From Marinobacter sp. JH2 (GTDB lineage: Bacteria > Pseudomonadota > Gammaproteobacteria > Pseudomonadales > Oleiphilaceae): a stretch of 64,000 nt of DNA. Both the position numbers and the translations under genes were made by a program. Of this stretch, positions 29,044 through 37,303 are shown one piece after another (within the stretch, counting starts at the first letter, position 1; the number at the start of each line of letters is the position of its first letter). Location of the stretch: positions 1,860,001-1,924,000 of the forward strand of contig NZ_CP037934.1 in assembly GCF_004353225.1 (NCBI RefSeq), given 5' to 3'. A model generated the notes under the pieces. The model was not told where the DNA came from. It did no database searches and saw nothing but the letters and a program-made list of their open reading frames with translations.

Positions 29044-30432
29044 TTACCGCACACTGCGTCTACGCAGGGAAGACGGAGAAAAGTATCGTCGATTCGGGAT
29101 ATCGTCGGTAAACACACGAGTGTTTGGCTCCTCGGTATCCAAGCCAAGAACGTGATATCGGCGAGCCTGCAAATCGTGATAGGCATCTAGCACCGTCCAC
29201 ACACCGGGCAACTCGTAGTAGTTCTTCAGAATGCCCATGGTCACACGCCACAGATTGCCCCGGCCGTCGTATTGATCAAGCAGAGCTGTATTCCAACTAT
29301 CTGCATCGACATAAAAGCGTCGCTTGCCATAAATATGGCGTTCGCCATCTTTCAAGGTAGCCTCAACAACATGGACCCGATGCAGCTCCCACCGCGTAAG
29401 ATCCGGATTCAGGTGAGTCATCCCCAAAATTTCAGAGTACGGCGTGCCCTTTTCGCCAATCCGGTAGTTGTTGTAGGGAATGTAAACCTCTTTCAGGCCT
29501 TCGTACTTCCAGGTGTAACGGTCCATCGCGCCGTTAAAGATATCGGTATCATCGGCAGTACGCAGGTTATCGGCAGCCGCAATGGGTGAATCGTACCCGA
29601 GGTTCGGCGCACGACGAACACGACGCTGGCCAGCGTTGTAGCCCCATCCATTACGAGGACTCACGATCTGGTTGAGGGTTTCATGAACCAGAATTGCGCC
29701 ACCGGCCAGTCGGGGTGGTGACTGGGTGAACGACAAGTAGTAGAAGATCACGTTATCGAGATCTTTTTCGCCGCCTTCGGGGTTGTAGAAGTTAACGAAC
29801 GCTTCTTGCTGTGACGTTACCAAGCCATAGTCGCCATTCGTTTGTACCGCAACTTCACTACTGCGCCGAGTCACCGAAATACCGCGCCAGCGCACAAGGT
29901 GGTTCCAGATCACCTGCCAGGCTTTTTCTTCATTGGAACCATGCAGAATCGGAAAGGGGTAACCGCCGTAAGCACCTTTCAGGCCTTCCGCTTCACCCAC
30001 GATTCGGGCATTGGTCGCATTCTTCTTTATATTTTTCTCAACCCAGTCTGGCACCGCGTGGGTTCGGCGTGACTGGTATACCGGAATTCTGAAGGTGCTC
30101 GGGTAGGTTTCCAGCATGGCCTTGACGCCATCCGACAGGTGTTCGCTGTACTGCGCCATGTTGGAGGCATTGATCTCGAACAGAACCTGATCGTCCGGAA
30201 AAGGATCAATGTGATGCTGCCCACTACCCTCGTAGCCGGCAGGGGGTTCAGTGAGACCACCGGTCCACGCCGGGATCGTTCCAGCCTCGTTTCCCGCCTT
30301 TACGGAGCCAAACGGCGTGAGATCGTTACCTAGACGTGCAGCCTGACCTGAAGAGACGGCAGCCGTAACCGGCGACGCAGCAAACGACAAAGCCAGCAGC
30401 CCGCCGAGCCATACATTCTTCTTATATTTCAT
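29044..30432 (-). CDS. DUF1329 outer-membrane-associated protein
   Basis: A 462-residue exported protein of the DUF1329 family. Signal peptide: KNVWLGGLLALSFAASPVTA. The mature part begins AVSSGQAARLGNDLTPFGSV and continues with the family segment AGNEAGTIPAWTGGLTEPPAGY; a typical C-terminal stretch is WRVTMGILKNYYELPGVWTV. Members resemble lipoprotein carriers (LolA/LolB-like fold, recalled from literature) and usually sit beside DUF1302, YCF48-type and RND genes. It is the first gene of this operon; AAGG lies 7 nt before the ATG. A DUF1302 partner is not present in the neighbourhood. Confidence 0.88.
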   Translation of the reverse strand: MKYKKNVWLGGLLALSFAASPVTAAVSSGQAARLGNDLTPFGSVKAGNEAGTIPAWTGGLTEPPAGYEGSGQHHIDPFPDDQVLFEINASNMAQYSEHLSDGVKAMLETYPSTFRIPVYQSRRTHAVPDWVEKNIKKNATNARIVGEAEGLKGAYGGYPFPILHGSNEEKAWQVIWNHLVRWRGISVTRRSSEVAVQTNGDYGLVTSQQEAFVNFYNPEGGEKDLDNVIFYYLSFTQSPPRLAGGAILVHETLNQIVSPRNGWGYNAGQRRVRRAPNLGYDSPIAAADNLRTADDTDIFNGAMDRYTWKYEGLKEVYIPYNNYRIGEKGTPYSEILGMTHLNPDLTRWELHRVHVVEATLKDGERHIYGKRRFYVDADSWNTALLDQYDGRGNLWRVTMGILKNYYELPGVWTVLDAYHDLQARRYHVLGLDTEEPNTRVFTDDIPNRRYFSPSSLRRRSVR

Positions 30433-30575
30433 TGTGTAACCTTAAAGTCGTCTGAAAGCCTCTAACGGGCCATCTTGTTATTGTCTGATACTTCTCAAAC
30501 TTTCTTTCAGGTTAGCCGATCGAGCAACAAAGTCTATCGACCAAAAGTGCGATTTTGTATCTGCAAGCGTCCGCC

Positions 30576-30608
30576 CCGTTGGCTCCCCCCACTACACGAA
30601 GCCAACGG
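30576..30608 (-). terminator. Weak hairpin downstream of pepN
   Basis: A 9-bp stem (CCGTTGGCT / AGCCAACGG, 15-nt loop) starts 24 bp after the pepN stop codon. No U-tract follows, so intrinsic termination is doubtful. Confidence 0.4.
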
Positions 30609-30632
30609 TGTCTTGGTTCCATTTCCTTTGTA

Positions 30633-33275
30633 TTAATCCGCCAAACTTTTCAGAGCGACCTCGTAAACATCACGTGAAAGCTCGTTTTTGTTGCGCACAT
30701 GCTCCAACGCAGCCTTCATCTGCTGACCATATTGAGGCGAAAATTTTCTCCAGCGCGTCAGTGGTGATATCAAGCGAGCAGCAATCTGCGGATTGCTATC
30801 ATCCAGCCTGCATACTTGTTCCGCGAGGAACTGATAACCACTTCCATCCGTTTTGTGGAACGCGGCCAAATTTTGACCGGCAAACGCCCCAATCACTGAA
30901 CGAACCTTATTCGGATTCTTCCAATCAAATGCCGAGTGCTGAAGAAGTGCCTGAATCTGTGTCAACTGACCTGCCTGATAGCTCGCGGCCTGCACAGAGA
31001 ACCACATTTCAACGACCTGCGGATCATCACAGAACTGACGATAGAATTCGGCAAGAGCCTGTTCGCGCTCGTCAATAAAGTCAGAGTTCACAAGCGCGCG
31101 TATCGCGCCTAAGCGGTCTGTCATATTATCGGCTGAACGATACTGCTCGAGCGCAAAAGCCAAACCATCAGCATCTTTAATGTGCAACAGCCAAGCGAGC
31201 GCGGTATTACGAAGACTACGATGCGCGATCGCATCCGGCGTCAGCTGATAGTCGCCTTGAGTCTGGCTGCGCTGATAACACGCCACCAACTCTTCTCGCA
31301 GCGACATTGCCAGATGAGTCAGTACTCGCTCGCGCGCCAGATGGATAGCCGGCACATCAGCTTGGTCCGCCAACTCAACCAGATAGGCCTCTGAAGGTAG
31401 CAAAAGCATTTTCGCTACCAACGCCTGATCCAGTGATGTGTCGTTCAGTAAGCTTCGGTAAGCCTTGACCAGCCTTGGATCAATCTCGGCATCATCCGCC
31501 GCAGCCATCAAAGACTGAATAACATCAACAGCCAAACGCTGCCCGGCATCCCACCGGTTAAACCCATCAGGATCATGGCTCATCAAGAACAACAACTGCT
31601 CACGGGTCCATGGGTACTGCACGCGAACCGGTGCGGAGAAGTTTCGCAGTAACGAGGGTACCGGCCGCTCCGGCACGCCGTGAAATTCAAAGCTGTGCTC
31701 GGCATCCGTCAACTCAAGCACACGATCCACCGGACCATCTTGCTCGTCAGCCGTCAAATTCAACGACAGCGGCTGCCCGGCCTTATCGAGCAACCCGAGC
31801 GCAAACGGGATGTGTTGCGGTTTTTTGTCCGACTGGCCCGGCGTATCCGGAATGCTCTGACGAATATTCAGGCGGTAGACACTGCGCTGTTCGTCATACT
31901 CATCGGAAACCGTGACCACCGGCGTACCTGCCTGCTCATACCACAACCGGAACTGGTTCAAATCGCGCCCGGAAGCGTCTTCCATGGCCCGCACAAAATC
32001 ATCGGTGGTAACCGCTTGGCCATCATGGCGTTCAAAGTAAAGATCACTGCCTTTACGGAACAGCTCATCACCCAACAGGTTATGGATCATCCGCACCACT
32101 TCGGCACCCTTCTCGTAGATGGTGAGGGTGTAGAAGTTAGAAATTTCCATATAGGAAGCCGGCCGAACCGGATGCGCCATAGGGCCTGCGTCTTCTGCGA
32201 ACTGTGCAGTCCGCAGGAGCGTGGCATCTTCAATACGCTTAACGGTTGGCGACCCCATATCCGCAGAGAACTGGGCATCCCGGAACACGGTAAAGCCTTC
32301 TTTCAGGCTCAACTGGAACCAGTCTCGGCAGGTGACCCGGTTACCGGACCAGTTGTGGAAATATTCATGGGCGACGATGGCTTCTATACGCTGGAACGAG
32401 GCATCGGTTGCTGTGTCCTGACTGGCCAACACGCAGGACGAATTAAATATATTCAGCCCTTTGTTCTCCATGGCGCCCATATTGAAGTCATCAACAGCGA
32501 CGATCATGAAAATATCCAGATCGTATTCGCGGCCATACACTTCTTCATCCCACCGCATGGAACGTTTCAAGGCATCCATGGCGAAGTCGCACTTGGCGGC
32601 ATTTCGAGCCTCGACATACATGCGCAAATCGATGGTTCGACCGGAACTCGTCGCAAAGGTGTCTTTTTTCTCAACCAGGTCACCGGCAACCAAAGCAAAC
32701 AAATAAGCCGGTTTAGGGAACGGATCTTCCCAGGTTACAAAATGGCGACCGCCTTCCAGTTTACCTTGCTCAATAGGATTACCGTTAGAGAGCAGAATCG
32801 GGTAGGCCGACTTGTCAGCCTCTACGCGGGTACGGAATACAGCCATAACATCCGGGCGGTCCGGATAATAGGTAATACACCGGAAACCTTCAGCTTCGCA
32901 TTGGGTACAGAACATTCCGGAGGATTTGTACAAGCCTTCCAGGCGGGTGTTGTTCTGGGGCTCTATCCAGGTCACCACTGTCAGTTCGAACTGGGCCGGC
33001 ACGTTATGAACCACCAGCTTATCGCCCTGCTCCTCGTAAACATCTCCCGCCAATAACGTGCCGTCCAACGACACGGACTCCAGCTTCAGGCTGTCGCCAT
33101 TCAATTCCAGAGGTGCATCAACCTGAGCACTCTCAGGATTTTTCCGCACGGTCATCGCGCTGTGCACGCGGGCACCGTCTTCAAAAAGTTCGAAACGCAA
33201 GTCCACATGATCAACCAAATACGCGGGAACCTGGTATTCGTTCAGGTAAATAGTTTGCGGCTGATTGGTTCGCAT
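30633..33275 (-). CDS. pepN: Aminopeptidase N
   Basis: An 880-residue M1-family zinc aminopeptidase that removes N-terminal residues from peptides in the cytoplasm. The exopeptidase motif GAMENKGLN and the zinc site HEYFHNWSGNRVTCRDWFQL (HExxH, near residue 300, with the third ligand in LKEG) are intact. Length matches E. coli PepN (870). GGAG lies 7 nt before the ATG. It is the last gene of a block also found around PepN and NadK in Pseudomonas. Confidence 0.97.
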   Translation of the reverse strand: MRTNQPQTIYLNEYQVPAYLVDHVDLRFELFEDGARVHSAMTVRKNPESAQVDAPLELNGDSLKLESVSLDGTLLAGDVYEEQGDKLVVHNVPAQFELTVVTWIEPQNNTRLEGLYKSSGMFCTQCEAEGFRCITYYPDRPDVMAVFRTRVEADKSAYPILLSNGNPIEQGKLEGGRHFVTWEDPFPKPAYLFALVAGDLVEKKDTFATSSGRTIDLRMYVEARNAAKCDFAMDALKRSMRWDEEVYGREYDLDIFMIVAVDDFNMGAMENKGLNIFNSSCVLASQDTATDASFQRIEAIVAHEYFHNWSGNRVTCRDWFQLSLKEGFTVFRDAQFSADMGSPTVKRIEDATLLRTAQFAEDAGPMAHPVRPASYMEISNFYTLTIYEKGAEVVRMIHNLLGDELFRKGSDLYFERHDGQAVTTDDFVRAMEDASGRDLNQFRLWYEQAGTPVVTVSDEYDEQRSVYRLNIRQSIPDTPGQSDKKPQHIPFALGLLDKAGQPLSLNLTADEQDGPVDRVLELTDAEHSFEFHGVPERPVPSLLRNFSAPVRVQYPWTREQLLFLMSHDPDGFNRWDAGQRLAVDVIQSLMAAADDAEIDPRLVKAYRSLLNDTSLDQALVAKMLLLPSEAYLVELADQADVPAIHLARERVLTHLAMSLREELVACYQRSQTQGDYQLTPDAIAHRSLRNTALAWLLHIKDADGLAFALEQYRSADNMTDRLGAIRALVNSDFIDEREQALAEFYRQFCDDPQVVEMWFSVQAASYQAGQLTQIQALLQHSAFDWKNPNKVRSVIGAFAGQNLAAFHKTDGSGYQFLAEQVCRLDDSNPQIAARLISPLTRWRKFSPQYGQQMKAALEHVRNKNELSRDVYEVALKSLAD

Positions 33276-33306
33276 TCATACTCTCCAAACAAAAAACATG
33301 ACAGGC

Positions 33307-34143
33307 TCAGTCGAGAACCCGGAACCGGACTTCATAGCCGGTAAATTTTCGGATGTTGATCACTCCGGTATCGAGCATCAGGTACTGCCCTTTGATGCCT
33401 TCCAGTAGCCCTTCAGCTTCCGGCGTTTTATCCAGATTGTGGGTTTTGACTTTCGCCGGCCAAACTTCCACCGGGTAACCCAGCCCAAGTGAGGCTTCGT
33501 CCACAATTCGCAGGCTATCCTCACCGTGTTGGCGTTTTAGTTCGGCGAGATCGTCTTGCACCAAAGCCAGTACGCGCCGACGCTCTTCAACCAAATCCAA
33601 TTCCGGTACGTCACCTTTCAGCATTGCTCTCCAATTGGTACGGTCGGCGACGTGACTTTTACACGCGACTTCCGCCAAGCCTGCGAGATAACGAGTAGAC
33701 ACGCGCAGCATCGGAATCGCATCGACCGCGCCCTGATCGATCCAACGCGTGGGCACTTGGGTACCCCGGGTAATGCCAACTTTTAAACCACTGGAATTGG
33801 CCAGATACACCACGTGCTCAACCATGCAGTTGGCTTCGCCCCACTCTGGCTCGCGGCAGGTGCCTAAATGGAAATGGCACTTCTCTGGGCTCATGATGCA
33901 ACTGTCGCAGGCCGCCAGTTTTCGGAAACAGGGGTAACAAAAGCCCTGATTAAAACTTTTCTTGGTGGTGCGATCACAGTTGATACAGCGAATCACACCT
34001 TCAAAATCCAATCGAAGCTTTTTACCGATGAGGTCATTCATAGGAATTCGGGTGTCGCCTACCGCTAGGGTATAAGCCACCGGATTACCTGCCTCGGCAG
34101 GCATTTTACGAAGACGCCCGGTCACATCGATGGAGTCAGTCAA
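33307..34143 (-). CDS. DUF2797 zinc-binding protein (TTG start)
   Basis: A 278-residue protein of the DUF2797 family, of unknown function. It contains a dense cysteine cluster near residues 53-95 (CINC, CYPC, CDSC, then PEKCHF) suggestive of a zinc ribbon, and VGITRGTQVPTRWIDQGA, which resembles a GIY-YIG-like segment. The TTG at 34143 overlaps the yeaC-like stop codon (TTGA) and has GAGG 7 nt upstream, so translational coupling is likely. Alternative starts are a GTG at codon 7 and an ATG at codon 14. Confidence 0.82.
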   Translation of the reverse strand: MTDSIDVTGRLRKMPAEAGNPVAYTLAVGDTRIPMNDLIGKKLRLDFEGVIRCINCDRTTKKSFNQGFCYPCFRKLAACDSCIMSPEKCHFHLGTCREPEWGEANCMVEHVVYLANSSGLKVGITRGTQVPTRWIDQGAVDAIPMLRVSTRYLAGLAEVACKSHVADRTNWRAMLKGDVPELDLVEERRRVLALVQDDLAELKRQHGEDSLRIVDEASLGLGYPVEVWPAKVKTHNLDKTPEAEGLLEGIKGQYLMLDTGVINIRKFTGYEVRFRVLD

Positions 34144-34442
34144 ACCTTAACCTCAACGAATTGATCCGAATCCACACCGCTGCCCTGCTCTTCGCGATCC
34201 TTTCGGAACTGCACAGAAGGGTCGCAAGCGGTACCTGCCTTTTCGCCGCGATCCAAGTACCCCACCCGCTCGTCTTCCGGAATATTATGTTTGTTCTCAT
34301 AATAGATGACCGCCTCAAGACAGATCGCACGCTGCTCTCGGGAAATGGCGCGGCCATCTGGCCACTTACCCAGTTCAATGGCCTGTTTGAGGTTGCGGTA
34401 TATGGTCGGATCCAGCCGCTCAATCAGTTCGTCGTAGGTCAT
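34140..34442 (-). CDS. YeaC family protein (DUF1315)
   Basis: A 100-residue acidic protein matching the YeaC/DUF1315 family (MTYDELIERLDPTIYRNLKQ; REQRAICLEAVIYYENKHN). The function is unknown. It overlaps the DUF2797 gene by 4 bases and is transcribed away from the Fur-boxed small RNA promoter only about 60 bp upstream, so the Fur site could also affect this pair. Confidence 0.8.
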   Translation of the reverse strand: MTYDELIERLDPTIYRNLKQAIELGKWPDGRAISREQRAICLEAVIYYENKHNIPEDERVGYLDRGEKAGTACDPSVQFRKDREEQGSGVDSDQFVEVKV

Positions 34443-34489
34443 GACCCACCTCTTGAAAATAGGTTCTTAAAAAAAATCGGCAAATCCGT

Positions 34490-34523
34490 TTGACAGACGC
34501 AAATGATAACGATTACTATTATC
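34490..34523 (+). promoter_or_regulatory. Sigma-70 promoter overlapped by a strong Fur box
   Basis: A perfect -35 TTGACA (34490-34495), an 18-bp spacer and a -10 TACTAT (34514-34519) are overlapped by GATAACGATTACTATTATC (34505-34523), which matches the 19-bp Fur consensus at 15 positions. The box is flanked by T and A, giving TGATAA at one end and TTATCA at the other. No protein gene follows on this strand; instead there is the compact small RNA candidate. Confidence 0.85.
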
Positions 34524-34525
34524 AA

Positions 34526-34612
34526 ACCAAATGACACTGGTCGTTTCATTTGGTCTCTCTCATCAGGAGCTATTAGCTCTTTTCAGCCTCACCTTTGGGT
34601 GGGGCTTTTTTT
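34526..34612 (+). ncRNA. Candidate Fur-repressed small RNA (RyhB/PrrF-like architecture)
   Basis: The predicted transcript of about 87 nt starts 7 bases after the -10 element. It folds as three hairpins: a perfect 9-bp 5' stem (ACCAAATGA / TCATTTGGT, 34526-34534 with 34546-34554), a small stem (AGGAGC / GCTCTT, 34565-34581), and an intrinsic terminator (34586-34605, 8 bp with one G-T pair, TTTG loop) followed by seven T. A CU-rich single-stranded stretch (TCTCTCTCATC) between the first two stems could pair with ribosome binding sites. Iron-repressed sRNAs that spare iron have this design. The terminator lies within the last codons of the convergent glpG gene. Homology to RyhB or PrrF cannot be judged here. 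Confidence 0.78.
34586..34612 (+). terminator. Intrinsic terminator of the small RNA
   Basis: An 8-bp GC-rich stem with a TTTG loop and a T7 tract. It functions only on the plus strand, where no protein gene exists, and overlaps the 3' end of glpG on the other strand. Confidence 0.9.
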
Positions 34613-35272
34613 ATGGGGAGGCATCACCAGCGCGATCGCCAGTCCTCCGAGAAAACCGCCCAAGTGGGCTTCGTTCGCCATTCGGCCCAATCCAACCAAC
34701 TCGGGGATGGGTGTAAAGCCAATCACCATCCATATTAGTGCAAAGGTCACTAACGCCGGTGGAAATTGAAAGCGGGGATGCCGTTGCTGGCTCAACCAGC
34801 AATACCCCATAACGCCATAAACAACGCCAGACAGTCCACCAAATAAAGGCCCGGATACCAAATACTGAAGGACATTGGATGTCAGACTGGTCACAACGAA
34901 CAAAACAACCAGGCGAGCTCGACCGTCGATCCACTCAATCTGACTACCCAGAAACCAAAGCATCACGGCATTAAAAATCAGATGAGTCCAACTGAAATGC
35001 AGGAAGTCTGGCGTGACCAAACGCCAGACTTCCCCGGCCGCCAAGGTTGCCAACAGCGCGTCTAGCCGGCCCTGTAGTGTATCGAAAACATGCCAAGGCA
35101 CTATTCGGGGATCTACCGCCGTCATTTTAACGGCCAGAGCATTCTGGCCCATACCCGTCAGCCAAACCATGATCAATGCCAGCACAAGCACCGCCACCAC
35201 GAAGGGAGCATGCTTCGGCCCTGGCTGCCAACGGCCATCCGGGGTCACAGGGGAAGAATTCAGGTTATTCAA
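34589..35272 (-). CDS. glpG: Rhomboid-family intramembrane serine protease
   Basis: A 227-residue membrane protein with about six hydrophobic helices. It has the rhomboid catalytic pair: serine in GGLSGVVYG (near residue 144) and histidine in ANEAHLGGFLGG (near residue 200), plus the loop WRLVTPDFLHFSWTHLIFN corresponding to the L1 region. It cleaves membrane-anchored substrates within the bilayer. The C-terminal codons (KKSPTQR) are antisense to the terminator of the small RNA candidate, so the two transcripts overlap by about 24 bases. Symbol assigned by family and synteny. Confidence 0.88.
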   Translation of the reverse strand: MNNLNSSPVTPDGRWQPGPKHAPFVVAVLVLALIMVWLTGMGQNALAVKMTAVDPRIVPWHVFDTLQGRLDALLATLAAGEVWRLVTPDFLHFSWTHLIFNAVMLWFLGSQIEWIDGRARLVVLFVVTSLTSNVLQYLVSGPLFGGLSGVVYGVMGYCWLSQQRHPRFQFPPALVTFALIWMVIGFTPIPELVGLGRMANEAHLGGFLGGLAIALVMPPHKKSPTQR

Positions 35273-35289
35273 ACTTACCTCGCAGAGGG

Positions 35290-36303
35290 TTATCGAGCGA
35301 CACTGTCTTCGCTGATGGGGTAATCAGTTTGGTCAGGACGACTGACATCCACCCAAACAAACTTGTCTTTTGACAGGATTTTTTCATCATCCATTCGATA
35401 CGCCACCATTCTTCCGTACTTTACGGCGCTGTAGTCGATACAGGCCACGTTATGCTTTAGAGGAGCCGGCTCACTGTCCATCCAGTAATGGCCAACAAAA
35501 ACGGGGGGAGCATCCTGCGGGTAGGTAATCAATTGAGCTCGCTCCTCTGGCGTTAGCGCCATTGCTGCTACTTCGGGTGGCAGTGGGTCCGGCTGAAACA
35601 CCACATCCGCATAGGTTTGCGGGTTATCAGCCCAGAACTTGGTGCGGAAAAACTCTCGGGTATAGCCGTCCCGACCCGTGATTTTCACGCCTTCAGGCAA
35701 GCGAAGATCGGTTCCACGCAGCAACGTGTCCATGACCTGGCCTGCAAACGATTCAATCGCAGCAGACGCATGCAAAAATTCTTCATCAATGCACGCACCA
35801 CCCTGATTCTCGCGAAACTGGTCAATCAACGTTTGATCCCAGCAGGCATGAACAGCACGAAAGCCCTCTTCTTCAATAAACAGCGGAATGGTGTAAAACC
35901 ACTCCAGAAACTCATTCCATTCATGGGGATAAGCATCGAATTGCTCAAGCGTTTCCTTGATCAACCGGTCATGGCGAGGATTGTGTTCGCGAAGAAACTG
36001 TTTTCCGCTTCCCGGCCGGGCGCGCGTGCAATAGCCTAACGCATTGTACTCATGGTTCCCCATAACGATACGGGCAGAGCCTCGCTCGACCATATCCCGG
36101 ACCAAATGCAACGATTCGCGAATTCTAGGGCCCCGGTCAATGATGTCGCCGATGAAAATCGCCTGACGGCGTGGGTGCTGATATACGCCACTTTTCTTGC
36201 GATACCCCATTTGCTCCAGCAATTGCTCCAGCGTGTTTGCACACCCGTGCACATCACCAATAATGTCATAACCGCGACTTGCAACTTCGTTTGCTCTCAC
36301 CAT
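35290..36303 (-). CDS. Calcineurin-type metallophosphoesterase
   Basis: A 337-residue phosphoesterase of the PrpE/ApaH-like type with the two-metal motifs GDVHG (DIIGDVHGCANTLEQ), GDIIDRG (IFIGDIIDRGPRIRES) and GNHE (IVMGNHEYNALGY), and a later histidine motif in FRAVHACWD. It probably hydrolyses a nucleotide or phosphoprotein substrate in the cytoplasm; which one is unknown. I chose the ATG at 36303, two bases after the nadK stop codon, instead of an ATG 30 bases upstream inside nadK. It is co-transcribed with nadK. Confidence 0.88.
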   Translation of the reverse strand: MVRANEVASRGYDIIGDVHGCANTLEQLLEQMGYRKKSGVYQHPRRQAIFIGDIIDRGPRIRESLHLVRDMVERGSARIVMGNHEYNALGYCTRARPGSGKQFLREHNPRHDRLIKETLEQFDAYPHEWNEFLEWFYTIPLFIEEEGFRAVHACWDQTLIDQFRENQGGACIDEEFLHASAAIESFAGQVMDTLLRGTDLRLPEGVKITGRDGYTREFFRTKFWADNPQTYADVVFQPDPLPPEVAAMALTPEERAQLITYPQDAPPVFVGHYWMDSEPAPLKHNVACIDYSAVKYGRMVAYRMDDEKILSKDKFVWVDVSRPDQTDYPISEDSVAR

Positions 36304-36305
36304 GA

Positions 36306-37190
36306 TCAACTCGCTGCTATTTCGCTTGCCCAACCCAACTTGTCACGGCAGGTCGCATAGAAATTGTGATCGGTCGGGTGAATAAGACGGATCTTGAATG
36401 GCTTCTTGGTGATTCGAATAATATCTCCGGGGGCACACGAAATGTTCATCTGGCCATCAAAGCTAACTTGCGGATAGGTTTCATTGGTTTCACCGATCAC
36501 CAATTTGATCTCGCTTTTGCCATCGACCACGATCGGGCGACTGCTCAAGGTATGGGGAAACATGGGAACCAATACGACAGCATCCAGCTTGGGGTGCATG
36601 ATCGGACCGCCCGCAGACAAGGAGTAAGCCGTGGACCCCGTTGGCGTTGCAACAATCAGTCCATCAGAGCGTTGGCTATAGACAAAGTGGCCGTCAATAT
36701 AGAGATCAAAACCGATCATCCGGGTCGATTTACCGGGATGGAGCACCACATCGTTCAGTGCCGACCCAAATCCCAACGGCTGGCCGTTACGTTCAACGTA
36801 GCCATCCAGCAGGAAGCGCGATTCTTCCATGTAGTCGCCCGCCAGAACCTGGGCCAGACGCTCTTCAAGATCCACCGGGGAAATATCGGTGAGAAAGCCC
36901 AAGCGGCCTCGATTGACACCGAGAATAGGCACTTTGGATTTTGCCAGTTCCCGAGCCGCGCCCAACAGACTGCCGTCACCGCCGACCACAATGACAAGAT
37001 CACAAATTTCTCCCAACAATTTCTTGCTGGCTACCTGAAGACTGTGGCCCGGAATCATGGTGGCCGTATCTTCTTCGACAATGACCTGATAGTTGTTGGC
37101 CGTCAGGTATTGTTTGAGCTGACGCAGCGACTCAACCACCTTCACGCTGCCCATGCGACCGATGATGCCGATATTCCTGAATTGATCCAT
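36306..37190 (-). CDS. nadK: NAD kinase
   Basis: A 294-residue ATP-NAD kinase that makes NADP+. Diagnostic segments are the GGDG phosphate-binding motif (VVGGDGSLLGAAR), NRGRLGFLTDI, and DGLIVATPTGSTAYSLSAGG. Length is typical (E. coli NadK 292). It precedes the phosphoesterase by two bases. Confidence 0.97.
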   Translation of the reverse strand: MDQFRNIGIIGRMGSVKVVESLRQLKQYLTANNYQVIVEEDTATMIPGHSLQVASKKLLGEICDLVIVVGGDGSLLGAARELAKSKVPILGVNRGRLGFLTDISPVDLEERLAQVLAGDYMEESRFLLDGYVERNGQPLGFGSALNDVVLHPGKSTRMIGFDLYIDGHFVYSQRSDGLIVATPTGSTAYSLSAGGPIMHPKLDAVVLVPMFPHTLSSRPIVVDGKSEIKLVIGETNETYPQVSFDGQMNISCAPGDIIRITKKPFKIRLIHPTDHNFYATCRDKLGWASEIAAS

Positions 37191-37303
37191 GAAGTATCCC
37201 GTGGTGCCTATATGAGACAGGCGCAGCGATCTGCCGCCCTGATCTTTAACGAAGTTAGGGACAGTTTAACGAAACTCGCGCAGATACTAAAAAAAGTTCG
37301 ATA

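Noticed and set aside
31680..33056. A 458-codon open frame antisense to pepN
   Set aside because: It is a shadow of the intact aminopeptidase gene with its zinc motif; its translation shows no family and no ribosome binding site.
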